Assembly (NCBI GenBank): GCA_030038835.1
Contig: JASHQZ010000153.1
Location: 1 to 46,002, forward strand
Source of the DNA: a candidate division FCPU426 bacterium
GTDB taxonomy: Bacteria > Oederibacteriota > Muellerivitia > Muellerivitales > Muellerivitaceae
Length of the DNA: 46,002 bases
Direction: 5' to 3'
Of the stretch, positions 1 to 8,060 are shown piece by piece (position 1 is the stretch's first letter; every line of letters begins with the position of its first letter). The translations under genes were made by a program, and so were the position numbers. A model generated the notes under the pieces. That model worked only from the letters and a program-made list of their open reading frames with translations. It was not told where the DNA came from and did no database searches.

Positions 1-1
1 T

Positions 2-94
2 TTCGACGGGGGCGCCGCGGCCAACGGCCTTTATTACGTGGCGGTGACGACCCCCTCCGGCCATTGGATCCTGAAACTCCTCGTTTTAAAATGA
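2..94 (+). CDS. C-terminal fragment of a FlgD-Ig-like domain protein (partial)
   Basis: The first 30 codons of the window are open and end at a TGA. The encoded tail contains NGLYYVAVTTPSG followed by a run ending in KLLVLK. This matches the closing beta strands of FlgD-type Ig-like domains, which typically read G-x-Y-Y/F and end in a hydrophobic strand with a lysine. Such domains often end large secreted or surface proteins in diderm bacteria. The rest of the gene lies outside the window, so the full protein cannot be identified. It lies 54 bases before msrA. Confidence 0.55.
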   Translation, partial: FDGGAAANGLYYVAVTTPSGHWILKLLVLK

Positions 95-148
95 CGTAAC
101 TTGTCCCTGCTTCCGTCCGTAACATGAGAAAGAAACGGAGAAAAAGAC

Positions 149-616
149 ATGGAAAAGGCGACCTTCGGGGCGGGATGTTTTTGGGGGGTGGAGGAGACTT
201 TCCGCCAGTTGAAGGGAGTGGTCTCCACCGCCGTGGGATACGAGGGCGGCCTCACCAACAACCCCACCTACAAGGACGTCTGCACCGACCGCACGGGCCA
301 CGCCGAAGTGGTGCAGGTGGAGTATGACCCCAAGCGGATTTCCTACGGCCAGCTCCTGGACGCTTTCTGGCACTGCCACAACCCCGCCAGCCTGAACCGC
401 CAGGGGCCGGACATCGGCACCCAATACCGGTCCGTGATCTTTTTCCACGACGCCCAGCAGGAGAAGGCCGCCAAGGCCTCCAAGGAAAAGCTGCAGAAAA
501 CCGGATACAAGAGCCCCATCGTGACCCAGATCGTCCCCGCCGCCATCTTCTGGAAGGCCGAGGATTACCACCAGCAATACCTGGCGAAGAGGGGAATGGA
601 CAACTGCCACATTTAA
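149..616 (+). CDS. msrA: Peptide-methionine (S)-S-oxide reductase MsrA
   Basis: This 155-residue protein repairs oxidised methionine by reducing methionine-S-sulfoxide in proteins, with thioredoxin as the usual reductant. The N-terminus carries the catalytic motif GCFWGVE with the nucleophilic cysteine at residue 10. Conserved stretches follow: [21 protein letters not shown] and the FW-H segment. A second cysteine near the C-terminus (NCHI) is a candidate resolving cysteine. The length fits a minimal MsrA with no fused MsrB. The ATG lies close behind an AGAAACGGAG stretch that can act as ribosome binding site. It stands alone, apparently not in an operon. Identification is secure. Confidence 0.95.
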   Translation: MEKATFGAGCFWGVEETFRQLKGVVSTAVGYEGGLTNNPTYKDVCTDRTGHAEVVQVEYDPKRISYGQLLDAFWHCHNPASLNRQGPDIGTQYRSVIFFHDAQQEKAAKASKEKLQKTGYKSPIVTQIVPAAIFWKAEDYHQQYLAKRGMDNCHI

Positions 617-774
617 AAAAGGCCCTAGGGACCAGGGGCTGGGTCCTAGTCCCTAACCCCAATTTCCCTTAATTGAGGCCCAAAATTCCCGCAAACAACA
701 CATGAACTGGGAAGGCCTTTGCGCTAAAATCACCCGCATTAAGCCCTTCGGGGACTAAACTGCTAAAAGGACGG

Positions 775-1275
775 TTGATTACAAAGCGAATGAAAATAAA
801 GCCTTGGGTGAGCGACGCGGTGGAAGTGAAGAAAAGCGGCATGGAGGGGAACGGCGTCTATGCCGTCCGTGCCATTAAGGAAGGGGAAGTCATCGGGGTC
901 TTCGGCGGGATCGTGGTTCCCGAGGCGGAAATTGAAAATCTCACCCGAACGGTCCCCGCGGAAAAGCTCAACATCGATCACGCCATGTATATTTACCCCG
1001 GCTTCATCATGCTGCACGATTACGAGAACGGCTGCGACCCCCTTTGCTTCGTCAACCACGCCTGCGATCCCAGCGCCAAGGTCGTCAATGGGGTGGTGCT
1101 GGTGGCCCAACGCGACATCCCCACGGGGGAAGAAATCAGCTGGGACTACCGCCAAACCGACGACGTGGGCAATTGGACCTACGAGTTCAAGTGCCAGTGC
1201 GGCACGCCCAACTGCACCGGCTTAGTGCAGGTGGGGCCCAAGTACCGTACCAAGGTAACCGCCGCCTCCAACTAA
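775..1275 (+). CDS. SET-domain protein-lysine methyltransferase
   Basis: The 166-residue protein is little more than a SET domain. It has the N-terminal glycine-rich turn (GNGVYAVRAIKEGEVIG), the pseudoknot motif NHACDPSA at about residues 94-101, and GEEISWDY at about 118-125. A post-SET cysteine cluster follows with the pattern CxCxxxxC at 140-147. These are the SAM- and lysine-binding elements of eukaryote-type SET enzymes, which transfer methyl groups from SAM to lysine. The substrate is unknown. AAAAGGA lies only 3 bases before the TTG start; an in-frame ATG at 790 is the alternative. No partner genes are nearby. Confidence 0.85.
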   Translation: MITKRMKIKPWVSDAVEVKKSGMEGNGVYAVRAIKEGEVIGVFGGIVVPEAEIENLTRTVPAEKLNIDHAMYIYPGFIMLHDYENGCDPLCFVNHACDPSAKVVNGVVLVAQRDIPTGEEISWDYRQTDDVGNWTYEFKCQCGTPNCTGLVQVGPKYRTKVTAASN

Positions 1276-1280
1276 GAGAC

Positions 1281-1450
1281 TCTAACAAAAATCAAAAACG
1301 AAGGCATTTGAACCACCAAGGTCACCAAGCTCACTAAGAAAATCAAAAATCAAACATCGGATTTTCAGCGTTTTAAGAATCTTTGCCTTTAGTCTTTCTT
1401 GGCGCCCTTGGTGAGCTTGGTGGTGAAATGGGTTTTTGTTAGGGGTTCTA
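1281..1450. repeat. Long imperfect inverted repeat, MITE-like intergenic element
   Basis: The arm at about 1312-1341 (ACCACCAAGGTCACCAAG followed by CTCACTAAGAAA) pairs with the arm at about 1391-1425, whose reverse complement begins CACCACCAAGCTCACCAAGG. The pairing continues outward through CTAACAAAAA at both ends. The middle is AT-rich. This resembles the short non-coding CACCAAGG/CACAGAGG-type intergenic repeats seen in many environmental genomes. It codes for nothing obvious. Confidence 0.6.
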
Positions 1451-1471
1451 AATCCCGCCCCGCTTCCACCG

Positions 1472-1504
1472 ATACCGGCTCCCGCGCGAAGCCGGTATTT
1501 TTTT
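1472..1504 (+). terminator. Rho-independent terminator
   Basis: A perfect 9-bp stem (ATACCGGCT / AGCCGGTAT) with a 9-base loop runs directly into a T run at 1498-1504. It would end plus-strand transcription coming from the SET gene before it reaches flgE. Confidence 0.8.
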
Positions 1505-1815
1505 GCCTCCGCCCGTTTTTTCAAGGCCGATGAACCTTCCATCCCGCGCCATGGATCCATTTCCTTCCTGAAAATGATTTACTTCTTAACCGATGGGCCA
1601 ATAAGGCCCCGCTCCGCAAAGGGGCCCGCCCCGGCGCGGCCCCAGGAATCTTTCCAACGCCCTTTGCCCTTTTCATAAAACTTACCCACAATTTTCCCGC
1701 CTGTTTCATTGAAACCCGTCCCGCCTCACGTTTTAAGGAAAACAGCCGTTAGAAAGTAATTAAATACCGCCTTTCGACGCCTTTGAACGACCCATTTCGT
1801 TTGGATGGATGACTC
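1505..1815. other. Non-coding leader upstream of flgE
   Basis: No convincing gene is seen in this 311-base stretch. It presumably contains the flgE promoter. I looked for sigma-70, sigma-28 (TAAA plus GCCGATAA) and sigma-54 (GG/GC) patterns and found no match worth naming. Confidence 0.4.
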
Positions 1816-3702
1816 ATGAGCCTCCGGGCGCTTTACGCTTCCATATCCGGGCTTGATGCCGATAACCAGTGGTTGGACGTCATCGGGAACAACATCTCCA
1901 ACGTCAATACGGTGGGTTTCAAATCCAGCCGGGTTGAATTTTCCGATTTGTTCAGCCAAAACCTTTCCAACGGCACAGGGGACGGCGCCGACCCGGGCTA
2001 CGGGGGAACCGACCCCGAACAGATCGGGTTGGGCACCCGGCTGGGTTCCATTGAGACGATTTTCACCCAAGGCTCCACCCTGAACACGGGGGTTTCCACC
2101 GATATTTCCATCCAGGGCGGGGGCTTCCTCGTCGCCCGGGAGGGGGACCAAACCTTCCTCACCCGCGCGGGGGACCTGACTTTTGACAGCGACGGCTATT
2201 TGGTGAATCCCGAGGGGGATAAGATCCAGGGCCTCATGGCCACCCTTCAATACAGTAAAGACGCCATTAATTCGACTTCCTCGGTCCCAGGCCAGCCCGC
2301 CGTTGTGACGAGCGCCCAGTTGGAGCTGAGCTCGAACGTATCGGCCCTGACGGATATCCAGATCAACAGCGGCATGACCCTGCCGGCCAAAGCCACCACC
2401 GAAGTCACCTTCAAGGGCAATTTGGACTCGCTCCAGCAACCCAATGTTTTGGACCTGTTTCCCGGCGTCTTGAACGGCGCCAATGATCCCACCCTTCCCA
2501 TCGGCGTGGCCATCGCCGTCAACGCCCCACCGATCAACAACGCCATCGACACCACCCGGATGACCATCCAATTCAACGCCACAGGGGGATTCAGCTTGCA
2601 GCAGGTCGCCAACCTTTCATCGACCCCCGCGGGTTTCAACGTGCCGGTCCCCCTGGAAAACGGGTTCATCAACCTGACTTTCGCCAAGGACTTCGCCGGG
2701 GACTATGTGTGGGACCAGCAGCCACCCACACCGCCGGCGGCCCAGGTTTCGGAAACGGTTTACGATTCGCTGGGCAACCCGCGCCAAATCACCGTCCAGT
2801 TCTACCAGGTGAACGACCTGGGGGCCGACGGCATCAACAACCCTAACGGCCCCAACCAGGTTTGCTACGCCTGGTACGCTTTCGACACCACCGGAGGCCA
2901 GCCGGTCTCGACCGCCGATTTGCTGGGCGGGACGGGTATCGGCCAGGGCAACCTGAATCCCCCCGGGTTCTACGACCAGGACGATCCGGGGACCTCTTAT
3001 TTCGGCGACTTCCTCTGGTTCAACACCGACGGTTCCCTCGCTTCCAGCGGAGGGGTCGGGGGAGTGCCCGGACCGGCGGGGCCGGTTGATAATTTCATGA
3101 CCCAGCCCATTATTTACCTCCCGCCGGACAACACCAATCCGCCGGTTTCCCCCATCCCCACCCAAGGCGCCGAGATCGACCCAATCACGCTTAATTTCGG
3201 GACCTATGGCTTGTTGGGCACCGGCGAAAGGAACGGCCTTTACAGTGACGCGGAAGGGAGTTACCAGGTCGTCAATGGGGTCAATACCTATGTGCCCGAT
3301 AATACCGTTTATGCGGCCTCCCAAAACGGCTACCAAGCCGGGACCCTGGAGAATTTGAATATCGAAACCAGCGGTATGATCCAAGGATCTTTCTCCAACG
3401 GGCAAACCGCGGACCTGGCGCAGATCGCGCTGGACCAAGTCCAAAATCCGCAGGGGTTAAGCCAGGTTGGAAACAATGAGTTCGCTTTTTCCACCAACAG
3501 CGGCCCGGTCCAGACGGGGCTGCCCGGCCAGGGGAATTTCGGCACCATCGAATCCGGAACCTTGGAGGGGTCCAATGTGGACCTGACGGTGGAGCTCACC
3601 AACATGATCCTCGCCGAAAGGGGGTATGACACCAATGCCCGGATGATCGCGGTGATCAATGAGACCATGGCCACCCTCGACCAATTGGGCCAGGGTGGAT
3701 GA
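1816..3702 (+). CDS. flgE: Flagellar hook protein FlgE
   Basis: At 628 residues this is a long hook protein. It polymerises outside the cell into the universal joint between basal body and filament. The N-terminus has the rod/hook signature: SLRALYASISGLDA, then NNISNVNTVGFKSSR. The C-terminus (TNMILAERGYDTNARMIAVI, then ending in LGQGG) forms the matching D0 helix. Between them, GFLVA, TRAGDLTFDSDGYLVNPEG and the domain ending in ETVYDSLGNPRQITVQF are typical FlgE segments. The central region is expanded and rich in Gly, Pro and Asn, as expected for the variable outer domain. No other flagellar genes are adjacent, so the hook gene is separated from the rest of the flagellar regulon. The start is the ATG before SLRALY, with only a weak upstream GGATGGA. 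Confidence 0.93.
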   Translation: MSLRALYASISGLDADNQWLDVIGNNISNVNTVGFKSSRVEFSDLFSQNLSNGTGDGADPGYGGTDPEQIGLGTRLGSIETIFTQGSTLNTGVSTDISIQGGGFLVAREGDQTFLTRAGDLTFDSDGYLVNPEGDKIQGLMATLQYSKDAINSTSSVPGQPAVVTSAQLELSSNVSALTDIQINSGMTLPAKATTEVTFKGNLDSLQQPNVLDLFPGVLNGANDPTLPIGVAIAVNAPPINNAIDTTRMTIQFNATGGFSLQQVANLSSTPAGFNVPVPLENGFINLTFAKDFAGDYVWDQQPPTPPAAQVSETVYDSLGNPRQITVQFYQVNDLGADGINNPNGPNQVCYAWYAFDTTGGQPVSTADLLGGTGIGQGNLNPPGFYDQDDPGTSYFGDFLWFNTDGSLASSGGVGGVPGPAGPVDNFMTQPIIYLPPDNTNPPVSPIPTQGAEIDPITLNFGTYGLLGTGERNGLYSDAEGSYQVVNGVNTYVPDNTVYAASQNGYQAGTLENLNIETSGMIQGSFSNGQTADLAQIALDQVQNPQGLSQVGNNEFAFSTNSGPVQTGLPGQGNFGTIESGTLEGSNVDLTVELTNMILAERGYDTNARMIAVINETMATLDQLGQGG

Positions 3703-3703
3703 A

Positions 3704-3745
3704 AAAGAAGACCCGCCCCGCGGCGGCCCGGCCCCGGGGCTGAAA
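3704..3745 (-). terminator. Possible terminator of the ABC exporter operon
   Basis: Read on the minus strand, a GC-rich hairpin (GCCCCG pairing with CGGGGC at 3735-3740 and 3715-3720) is followed within 8 bases by TTCTTTTT. It lies between the convergent ends of flgE and the second permease gene. Confidence 0.4.
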
Positions 3746-3764
3746 GGCCACGGGGTTTGGTTTC

Positions 3765-4550
3765 TCAGGAACCGGTGCTTTGGTACTGTTTCAGGCCCCA
3801 ATCCCAGGCCGCTTGGGCCAAGGCCGCGGAAAACACCGCCACCAGGGGCGCCGCCAGCACGCAACCCGGGGAAACCATCTTCCCGAAAACCCAACCGGCC
3901 GGCAAATAGTTAAAGGCCCCATAGGGCAGGAGGACCAAGAGGCCGTAGTGGACCCAACCGGGGTAAATGCCTAAGGGGTAACGGCTGGCCTGCAGGAGCG
4001 TGTGGGGTATCATGAGGGTGTAGCTGTAGGGACCCACGAACTTAAAGGACAGGCTGCAAAAAACCACCAGGGCGGACATGTAAATCACCCCGCCGGAGAG
4101 GACCCAGAGCGGCACCAGGGCCCAGTCCCACCAAGGCATGTGGAGGGCCAGGAGGGAAACCGCCGCCAGCACCAGGCCGGTTAAAAGATTGCCGAAGGAA
4201 TGCAGCTCGGGCCTGGAAATGAGAAGGAAGGGGAGGGACGGCACGGGGTAGACCAAGAGGCGGTCCAGGTCGCCCATGACGATGTAATAGGGCACCATCC
4301 AGATGTGGTTGAAGAAAAGCTCGGAGATGCCCAGGGACATGGCGGTCAAGCCGAACAAAAAGAGGACCTGGACCTGGCTCCAACCTTCCAGGTTCGAAGT
4401 CTGGTGGAAAATGACCCAAAGAAACCCCAAGGCCGCCAGCTGCAGCATGCTGGAAGTCAAAAGACCCAGCACGAAGTCCAGCTTGTACTCCAGCTTGGCC
4501 TGGAGGGAAGCGGTGAAGGTGGCCCAATAAATTCTTAGTGAATCCCGCAT
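3765..4550 (-). CDS. ABC-2 type transporter permease (second subunit)
   Basis: A 261-residue integral membrane protein with about six hydrophobic spans. It begins with a short cytoplasmic start (MRDSLRIYWATFTASLQAKL) and a conserved acidic turn, YKLDFVLGLL. The segment YYIVMGDLDRLLVYPVP corresponds to the conserved 'G-x-LD-x-LL-x-P' loop of the DUF990-type (ABC2_membrane_6) permeases. These pair with a second permease and a Bcr/Nod-like ATPase. It is the last gene of the minus-strand operon, 85 bases after the first permease. Substrate unknown; the family exports hydrophobic compounds or glycans. It probably forms a heterodimer with the product of 4636-5466. Confidence 0.85.
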   Translation of the reverse strand: MRDSLRIYWATFTASLQAKLEYKLDFVLGLLTSSMLQLAALGFLWVIFHQTSNLEGWSQVQVLFLFGLTAMSLGISELFFNHIWMVPYYIVMGDLDRLLVYPVPSLPFLLISRPELHSFGNLLTGLVLAAVSLLALHMPWWDWALVPLWVLSGGVIYMSALVVFCSLSFKFVGPYSYTLMIPHTLLQASRYPLGIYPGWVHYGLLVLLPYGAFNYLPAGWVFGKMVSPGCVLAAPLVAVFSAALAQAAWDWGLKQYQSTGS

Positions 4551-4635
4551 GGCATCCCTCGTTGATTATTACAACCGGTTCAAATCAAAACGGTAATTGA
4601 AAACTCAACATTTAAGACCCCGTGATTTTTTGGGG

Positions 4636-5466
4636 TCATCCCCCTTGTATTTCCAGCTGCCCCAGGGCCTTGCGCATCGTGAAATAGCCCAGGCCGTAAA
4701 GGCCCAAGCCCCAAAGGGCCTGTTCCCCCAAAAGGCGGAGGGCGGCCGCGCCTTCCACGTTCCCCAGGTAAATGGAAATGGGCGTATAAATCACGTGCTG
4801 GAAAGGGAGCCAGCGCCCCACGGACAGCAGGACCGGGGGATAGAGCGTCAAGGGCGCGGAGAAGCCCGAAAAAGTCTGGTGCAGGGCGAGCCGGGAAGCG
4901 AAGATGCCATAGCCGCTGTAGGTGTAGAAGGCCCCCTGGACGAAGAGGAAGACAATGGAATATTGGACCAGGAAAGCCAGGAAAAGGCTGATGATGAAAA
5001 GTCCCAGGGCTTCCGGGCTTTTGGGAAGGATTTGGCCCCCGAGAAAATAAAAGACCCAAGCGAGAATGGTCAAACCCACGAAGCTGTTAAAAAGGCAATC
5101 GCTCAAGGCCTGCATGGCCTGGGAAAGCTGGAAGTCCAGGGGTTTCAACAGGTCGGTGGCGATCAGGCCCAGCCGTATCCTCTGGCCCACCCGCTGGTCG
5201 ATGTTGATGCTAAGGGCGTAGTTCAGGCAGAAAGCCAGGGCCAGGTAGGCGAACATGGCCCGGCGGGACATGGCGATGGAAACCCCTTTCTGACCGTAAA
5301 CGTGGCTCCAGATCAAAACCGAGGTCCCATAGGCGAGCCCCGAAGTGAAAAGGCCCAGGAAGGTGGAGGCCTTGTAGGCGAAATTGGCCTTCAGGGCCCG
5401 GTTGAGATAGGTCAGGTAACCCAGGAGGCTTTCCCGGAAGCTCAAGGGCCTGGCGAGTGGGCGCAA
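4636..5466 (-). CDS. ABC-2 type transporter permease (first subunit)
   Basis: A 276-residue membrane protein, also of the DUF990-like group. The N-terminus (SFRESLLGYLTYLNRALKAN) precedes the first span. The motif INIDQRVGQRIRLGLIATDL, followed by LLKPLDFQLSQ, corresponds to the 'R-R-G-x-L-L-x-P' loop of the partner permease. About six transmembrane segments are visible. It lies between the ATPase gene (107 bases upstream) and the second permease. The arrangement of ATPase, permease, permease is that of the COG4586/COG4587/COG3694 exporter group. The two permeases are clearly different sequences, which suggests an obligate heterodimer. Confidence 0.85.
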   Translation of the reverse strand: MRPLARPLSFRESLLGYLTYLNRALKANFAYKASTFLGLFTSGLAYGTSVLIWSHVYGQKGVSIAMSRRAMFAYLALAFCLNYALSINIDQRVGQRIRLGLIATDLLKPLDFQLSQAMQALSDCLFNSFVGLTILAWVFYFLGGQILPKSPEALGLFIISLFLAFLVQYSIVFLFVQGAFYTYSGYGIFASRLALHQTFSGFSAPLTLYPPVLLSVGRWLPFQHVIYTPISIYLGNVEGAAALRLLGEQALWGLGLYGLGYFTMRKALGQLEIQGG

Positions 5467-5573
5467 GGATCAATCCTCCAAAATGATAAGCCGGGTTGGC
5501 CTGTCAACCAAAGCCGGGGAATCCTGCCCGCCCCCGCCAGGGCTTCGGGGGACAGCCTCCGCCCTCTTCACCC

Positions 5574-6590
5574 TCATTCCGGAAGCGAAGGCTGCCGGTA
5601 GATGCGCGTGACGATGGTTTCAATGTCGGTTTTTTCCAGGTTGATGTCCACCACCTGGAACTGTTGGAGGATCAATTGAATGAGGGTGGGCGCGGCCCCC
5701 TCCTCCCGGTATTCCACCACCAAGCGGTGCCCCCCGGCCTCGACGACCTTCCCGCCCGAATTCCCGATATCCCGGGACAGGGATTGGGCCGCGGAAGGGT
5801 CCACGGGTTTGTGGGTTTCCGCCACGATACGGCGGTCGCTGGCGTATTTCTGCTCAAACGCCCGGATGGAGCCGTCGAACAACAGCCTCCCCTTGTCCAG
5901 CAAAAGGAGGCGGTCGCAAGTCTCGGTAATGTCCTTCAAGTCGTGGGTGGTGATGAGGAGGGTGATCCCGAATTTGGCCTGGATGTCGGTGATGAACTCC
6001 CGCACCTGCTCCTTCACCGAGAGATCCAGGCCGATGGTGGGCTCGTCCAGGAAGGCGATGGCCGGGGCGTGCAACAGGGCCGCCGCCAAGTCGCAGCGCA
6101 TGCGCTGGCCCAGGGAGAGGTGCCGCACCGGGGTCCCCAGGAGGGGCCCCAGCCCCAAGCGGCGGAGGGCCTCCCCATAGACGGCTTGATAAACGTCCTC
6201 CGGGATGCGGTACATGGTCTTGAGAAGCTCGAAGGTCTCCTGCACCGGGATGTCCCATAAAAGCTGGGGCCGCTGGCCGAAAACCACGCCGATGTTCAAG
6301 GCCAATTGGCGGCGTTCCTTCCACGGCACCCGGCCCAAAACTTCCAGCCTGCCTCCGGTGGGAACGATAATTCCGGTGAGCATTTTCAACGTGGTGGATT
6401 TGCCCGCCCCGTTTTCGCCGATCAAGCCCACTTTCTCCCCGCGGCCGATGGAAAAGGAGAGCCCTTGAACCGCTTGGATTTGCTCGAATTGGCTGGCCAA
6501 GAGGCCTTTCACCGCCCCCAGGAGACCCGGTTGCCGGAGACGGCGTTGATAGCTTTTTGAGAGGTTTTCGACCGCCAGGGCGCTTTCCAT
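5574..6590 (-). CDS. ABC transporter ATP-binding protein
   Basis: This is the ATPase of the exporter. It has the Walker A motif GENGAGKST, a Q-loop region (VVFGQRPQLLWD), the signature LSLGQRMR, Walker B AIAFLDEPTIGLD and the switch histidine in ITTHDLKD. A C-terminal extension of about 90 residues after the nucleotide domain may contact the permeases. The start chosen is the ATG of MESALAVENLSKSYQ, behind AAGGAAA with good spacing. A longer start at 6671 is possible but would place the first codons inside the predicted promoter. The length is 338 residues. It is the first gene of a three-gene operon. Confidence 0.92.
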   Translation of the reverse strand: MESALAVENLSKSYQRRLRQPGLLGAVKGLLASQFEQIQAVQGLSFSIGRGEKVGLIGENGAGKSTTLKMLTGIIVPTGGRLEVLGRVPWKERRQLALNIGVVFGQRPQLLWDIPVQETFELLKTMYRIPEDVYQAVYGEALRRLGLGPLLGTPVRHLSLGQRMRCDLAAALLHAPAIAFLDEPTIGLDLSVKEQVREFITDIQAKFGITLLITTHDLKDITETCDRLLLLDKGRLLFDGSIRAFEQKYASDRRIVAETHKPVDPSAAQSLSRDIGNSGGKVVEAGGHRLVVEYREEGAAPTLIQLILQQFQVVDINLEKTDIETIVTRIYRQPSLPE

Positions 6591-6642
6591 GGGTTTCCTT
6601 AAAAAAACAAAAAAACCACAACTTCGACCGCATAGGTGGAGC

Positions 6643-6671
6643 ATCTTATTATCGGGAAAAAAAGCTGTCAA
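6643..6671 (-). promoter_or_regulatory. Predicted sigma-70 promoter of the ABC exporter operon
   Basis: On the minus strand a perfect TTGACA (6671-6666) is followed after exactly 17 bases by TAAGAT (6648-6643). The predicted transcription start is about 45 bases before the ATG at 6590. This supports that start over the upstream one. Confidence 0.6.
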
Positions 6672-6716
6672 TGCGGCTTGTTTTTCGTTATCCCATCCTT
6701 TATGAAGAGGGTCATA

Positions 6717-6744
6717 TTGACTGTCGGCGGCAAAGATTCAAAAT
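6717..6744 (+). promoter_or_regulatory. Predicted sigma-70 promoter for the first BON gene
   Basis: TTGACT (6717-6722) is followed after 16 bases by CAAAAT (6739-6744). It drives away from the ABC promoter, so the region is a divergent control segment of under 200 bases. Confidence 0.4.
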
Positions 6745-6787
6745 AAGAACGTACCCCGAAAAAGCAGGGAATCGAAAGGAGGCCTAG

Positions 6788-7048
6788 ATGAACCCTCTTC
6801 GTGAACCTAACGGAAAAGACGCCCAGTTGGAGGATGAAATCGGACGCAATGTCCGAGAAAAGGGGAAGGATTTCTGGATGAAAGTCATCGCCCGGGACGG
6901 ATACGTCAACCTCTGGGGTTTCGTGGACCGGAAGGAGGATAAACGCGAGATCGAGGAGATCGTCCAATCCACGCCGGGAACCCGCCTGGTCACCAACCAC
7001 CTTCGACTCAAGTTATTGGAGGAAAAAAGAGGCGCCGAGCATTTTTAA
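6788..7048 (+). CDS. Single BON-domain protein, no signal peptide
   Basis: An 86-residue protein. Residues 15-77 form one BON domain: an N-terminal helix (LEDEIGRNVRE), the central strand pair with the conserved glycine (VNLWGFVDRKEDKREIEEIV), then the TPGTRLVTNHLRL strand. BON domains usually bind phospholipid or bridge envelope structures and mostly occur in exported proteins. This one has no signal peptide, so it appears cytoplasmic. AAAGGAGG lies 8 bases before the ATG, a strong ribosome binding site. A second BON protein follows 140 bases downstream. Function unknown. Confidence 0.75.
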   Translation: MNPLREPNGKDAQLEDEIGRNVREKGKDFWMKVIARDGYVNLWGFVDRKEDKREIEEIVQSTPGTRLVTNHLRLKLLEEKRGAEHF

Positions 7049-7188
7049 AGACGCCGCAGGGAAATCCCCGGGCTTGCCCCAGGCTCCGCAAGTGTCGATG
7101 GGCCGGGTTAACCGCTCTCCTTTGAAAGACCCCCGGAACCGGCGTACCATTAAAGCGGGCGCAGATTTCCCCCCAAGGGAGGTTCAAC

Positions 7189-7422
7189 ATGGCGAATCCT
7201 TACATTTCCGATCCGAAGGATGTTGAATTGGAAGCGGCCATCAGCCGGGAGGTCCGGTCGTTGGGGATGGGCATCCACGTGAGCGTGAAGGCGGGGCATG
7301 TGACCCTTTCCGGAGCCGTGGATGATTTTGAAACCAAGCGCGGCATCCTGGAAGTCGTCCGGGGCGTCGCGGGCGGGCATCCCATCACGAACAATGTCCG
7401 CGTGGCGCGGGTGGCCGACTAG
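7189..7422 (+). CDS. Second single BON-domain protein
   Basis: A 77-residue protein, again a bare BON domain: [19 protein letters not shown], then [20 protein letters not shown], then [13 protein letters not shown]. The central glycine of VTLSGAV is conserved. It is clearly related to the 6788 product but divergent (an older duplication, or two members of the same family). No signal peptide. GGGAGG lies shortly before the ATG. The 140-base gap between the two BON genes has no recognised feature. Function unknown. Confidence 0.75.
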   Translation: MANPYISDPKDVELEAAISREVRSLGMGIHVSVKAGHVTLSGAVDDFETKRGILEVVRGVAGGHPITNNVRVARVAD

Positions 7423-7435
7423 GACTTCCATTCCA

Positions 7436-7520
7436 AATTTTTAGTTTTGCGTTCCTATATTATTCCGGCTTCCGGTCCCCTGAGGGGACCGGAAATCCCC
7501 CCGGCTTAAAACTTCAAACT
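7436..7520. repeat. Palindromic intergenic element with AT-rich arms
   Basis: A perfect 11-bp stem (TTCCGGTCCCC, loop TGA, then its complement) spans 7470-7494. It is flanked by imperfect complementary arms (TTTTTAGTTTTGC on the left, AAACTTCAAACTGAAAA on the right). There is no T run, so it is not a classical terminator. The architecture resembles the element at 25376-25468. Confidence 0.5.
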
Positions 7521-7548
7521 GAAAATCGCCTTCCGGATAGGGTATACT
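7519..7548 (+). promoter_or_regulatory. Predicted promoter for the FKBP lipoprotein operon
   Basis: TATACT at 7543-7548 is preceded by CTGAAA at an 18-base spacing. Transcription would start about 35 bases before the FKBP ATG. Confidence 0.4.
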
Positions 7549-7589
7549 CTCGCCGTTTCGGGCAACATCACTTTTCCGGAGGAATCGGC

Positions 7590-8057
7590 ATGACTTTCCG
7601 CTATGTGGCTTTGGGCGTGATAGCTCTGGTTGGAATCGTCCTATTTGTCTCGGCATGCGCCAAAAAAGAGGCACAGGCGTCCGGCGATTCGGGCGCGGCG
7701 GCCGCCTCGGCCGGCGCCACGGTCACCACTGCCTCGGGGCTCCAATACGTTATTTTGGCCCCGGGAACCGGCCCGGAGGCCAAGGCCGGGGAAAATGTCA
7801 CCGTGCATTACACCGGCTGGCTGACCGACGGCACCAAGTTCGACAGCTCGCTGGACCGGGGACAGCCTTTCAGCTTCGCCTTGGGCGCGGGACAAGTCAT
7901 CAAGGGGTGGGACGAGGGCGTGGCCGGGATGAAAGTCGGCGAAAAACGCAAGCTCGTCATCCCTTCCAACCTGGGATACGGTGACCGGGGCGCGGGCAAT
8001 GTCATCCCGCCCAACGCCACCCTCATTTTTGAAGTCCAGCTCCTCGGCGTCCAATAA
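7590..8057 (+). CDS. FKBP-type peptidyl-prolyl isomerase lipoprotein
   Basis: A 155-residue lipoprotein that would catalyse cis-trans isomerisation of prolyl bonds in the envelope. The N-terminus has a hydrophobic signal ending in a lipobox, VSAC, with the lipidated cysteine at residue 23. A Ser/Ala/Gly linker follows. The FKBP domain occupies about residues 48-155: [20 protein letters not shown], the loop [20 protein letters not shown], then [19 protein letters not shown] and [13 protein letters not shown]. All of the hydrophobic active-site positions appear present (Y, F, D, V, I, W, Y, F). GGAGGAAT provides a clear binding site before ATG. Only 3 bases separate it from the phosphofructokinase gene. 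Confidence 0.92.
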   Translation: MTFRYVALGVIALVGIVLFVSACAKKEAQASGDSGAAAASAGATVTTASGLQYVILAPGTGPEAKAGENVTVHYTGWLTDGTKFDSSLDRGQPFSFALGAGQVIKGWDEGVAGMKVGEKRKLVIPSNLGYGDRGAGNVIPPNATLIFEVQLLGVQ

Positions 8058-8060
8058 ACC

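Noticed and set aside
616-775. Possible hairpin in the CTAGGGACC region between msrA and the SET gene
   Set aside because: Pairing is bulged and no T run follows; too weak to call a terminator.
4616-4637. Hairpin GACCCC/GGGGTC between the two permease genes
   Set aside because: Overlaps the first permease's stop and has no proper T run on the minus strand; an internal terminator would split the operon.
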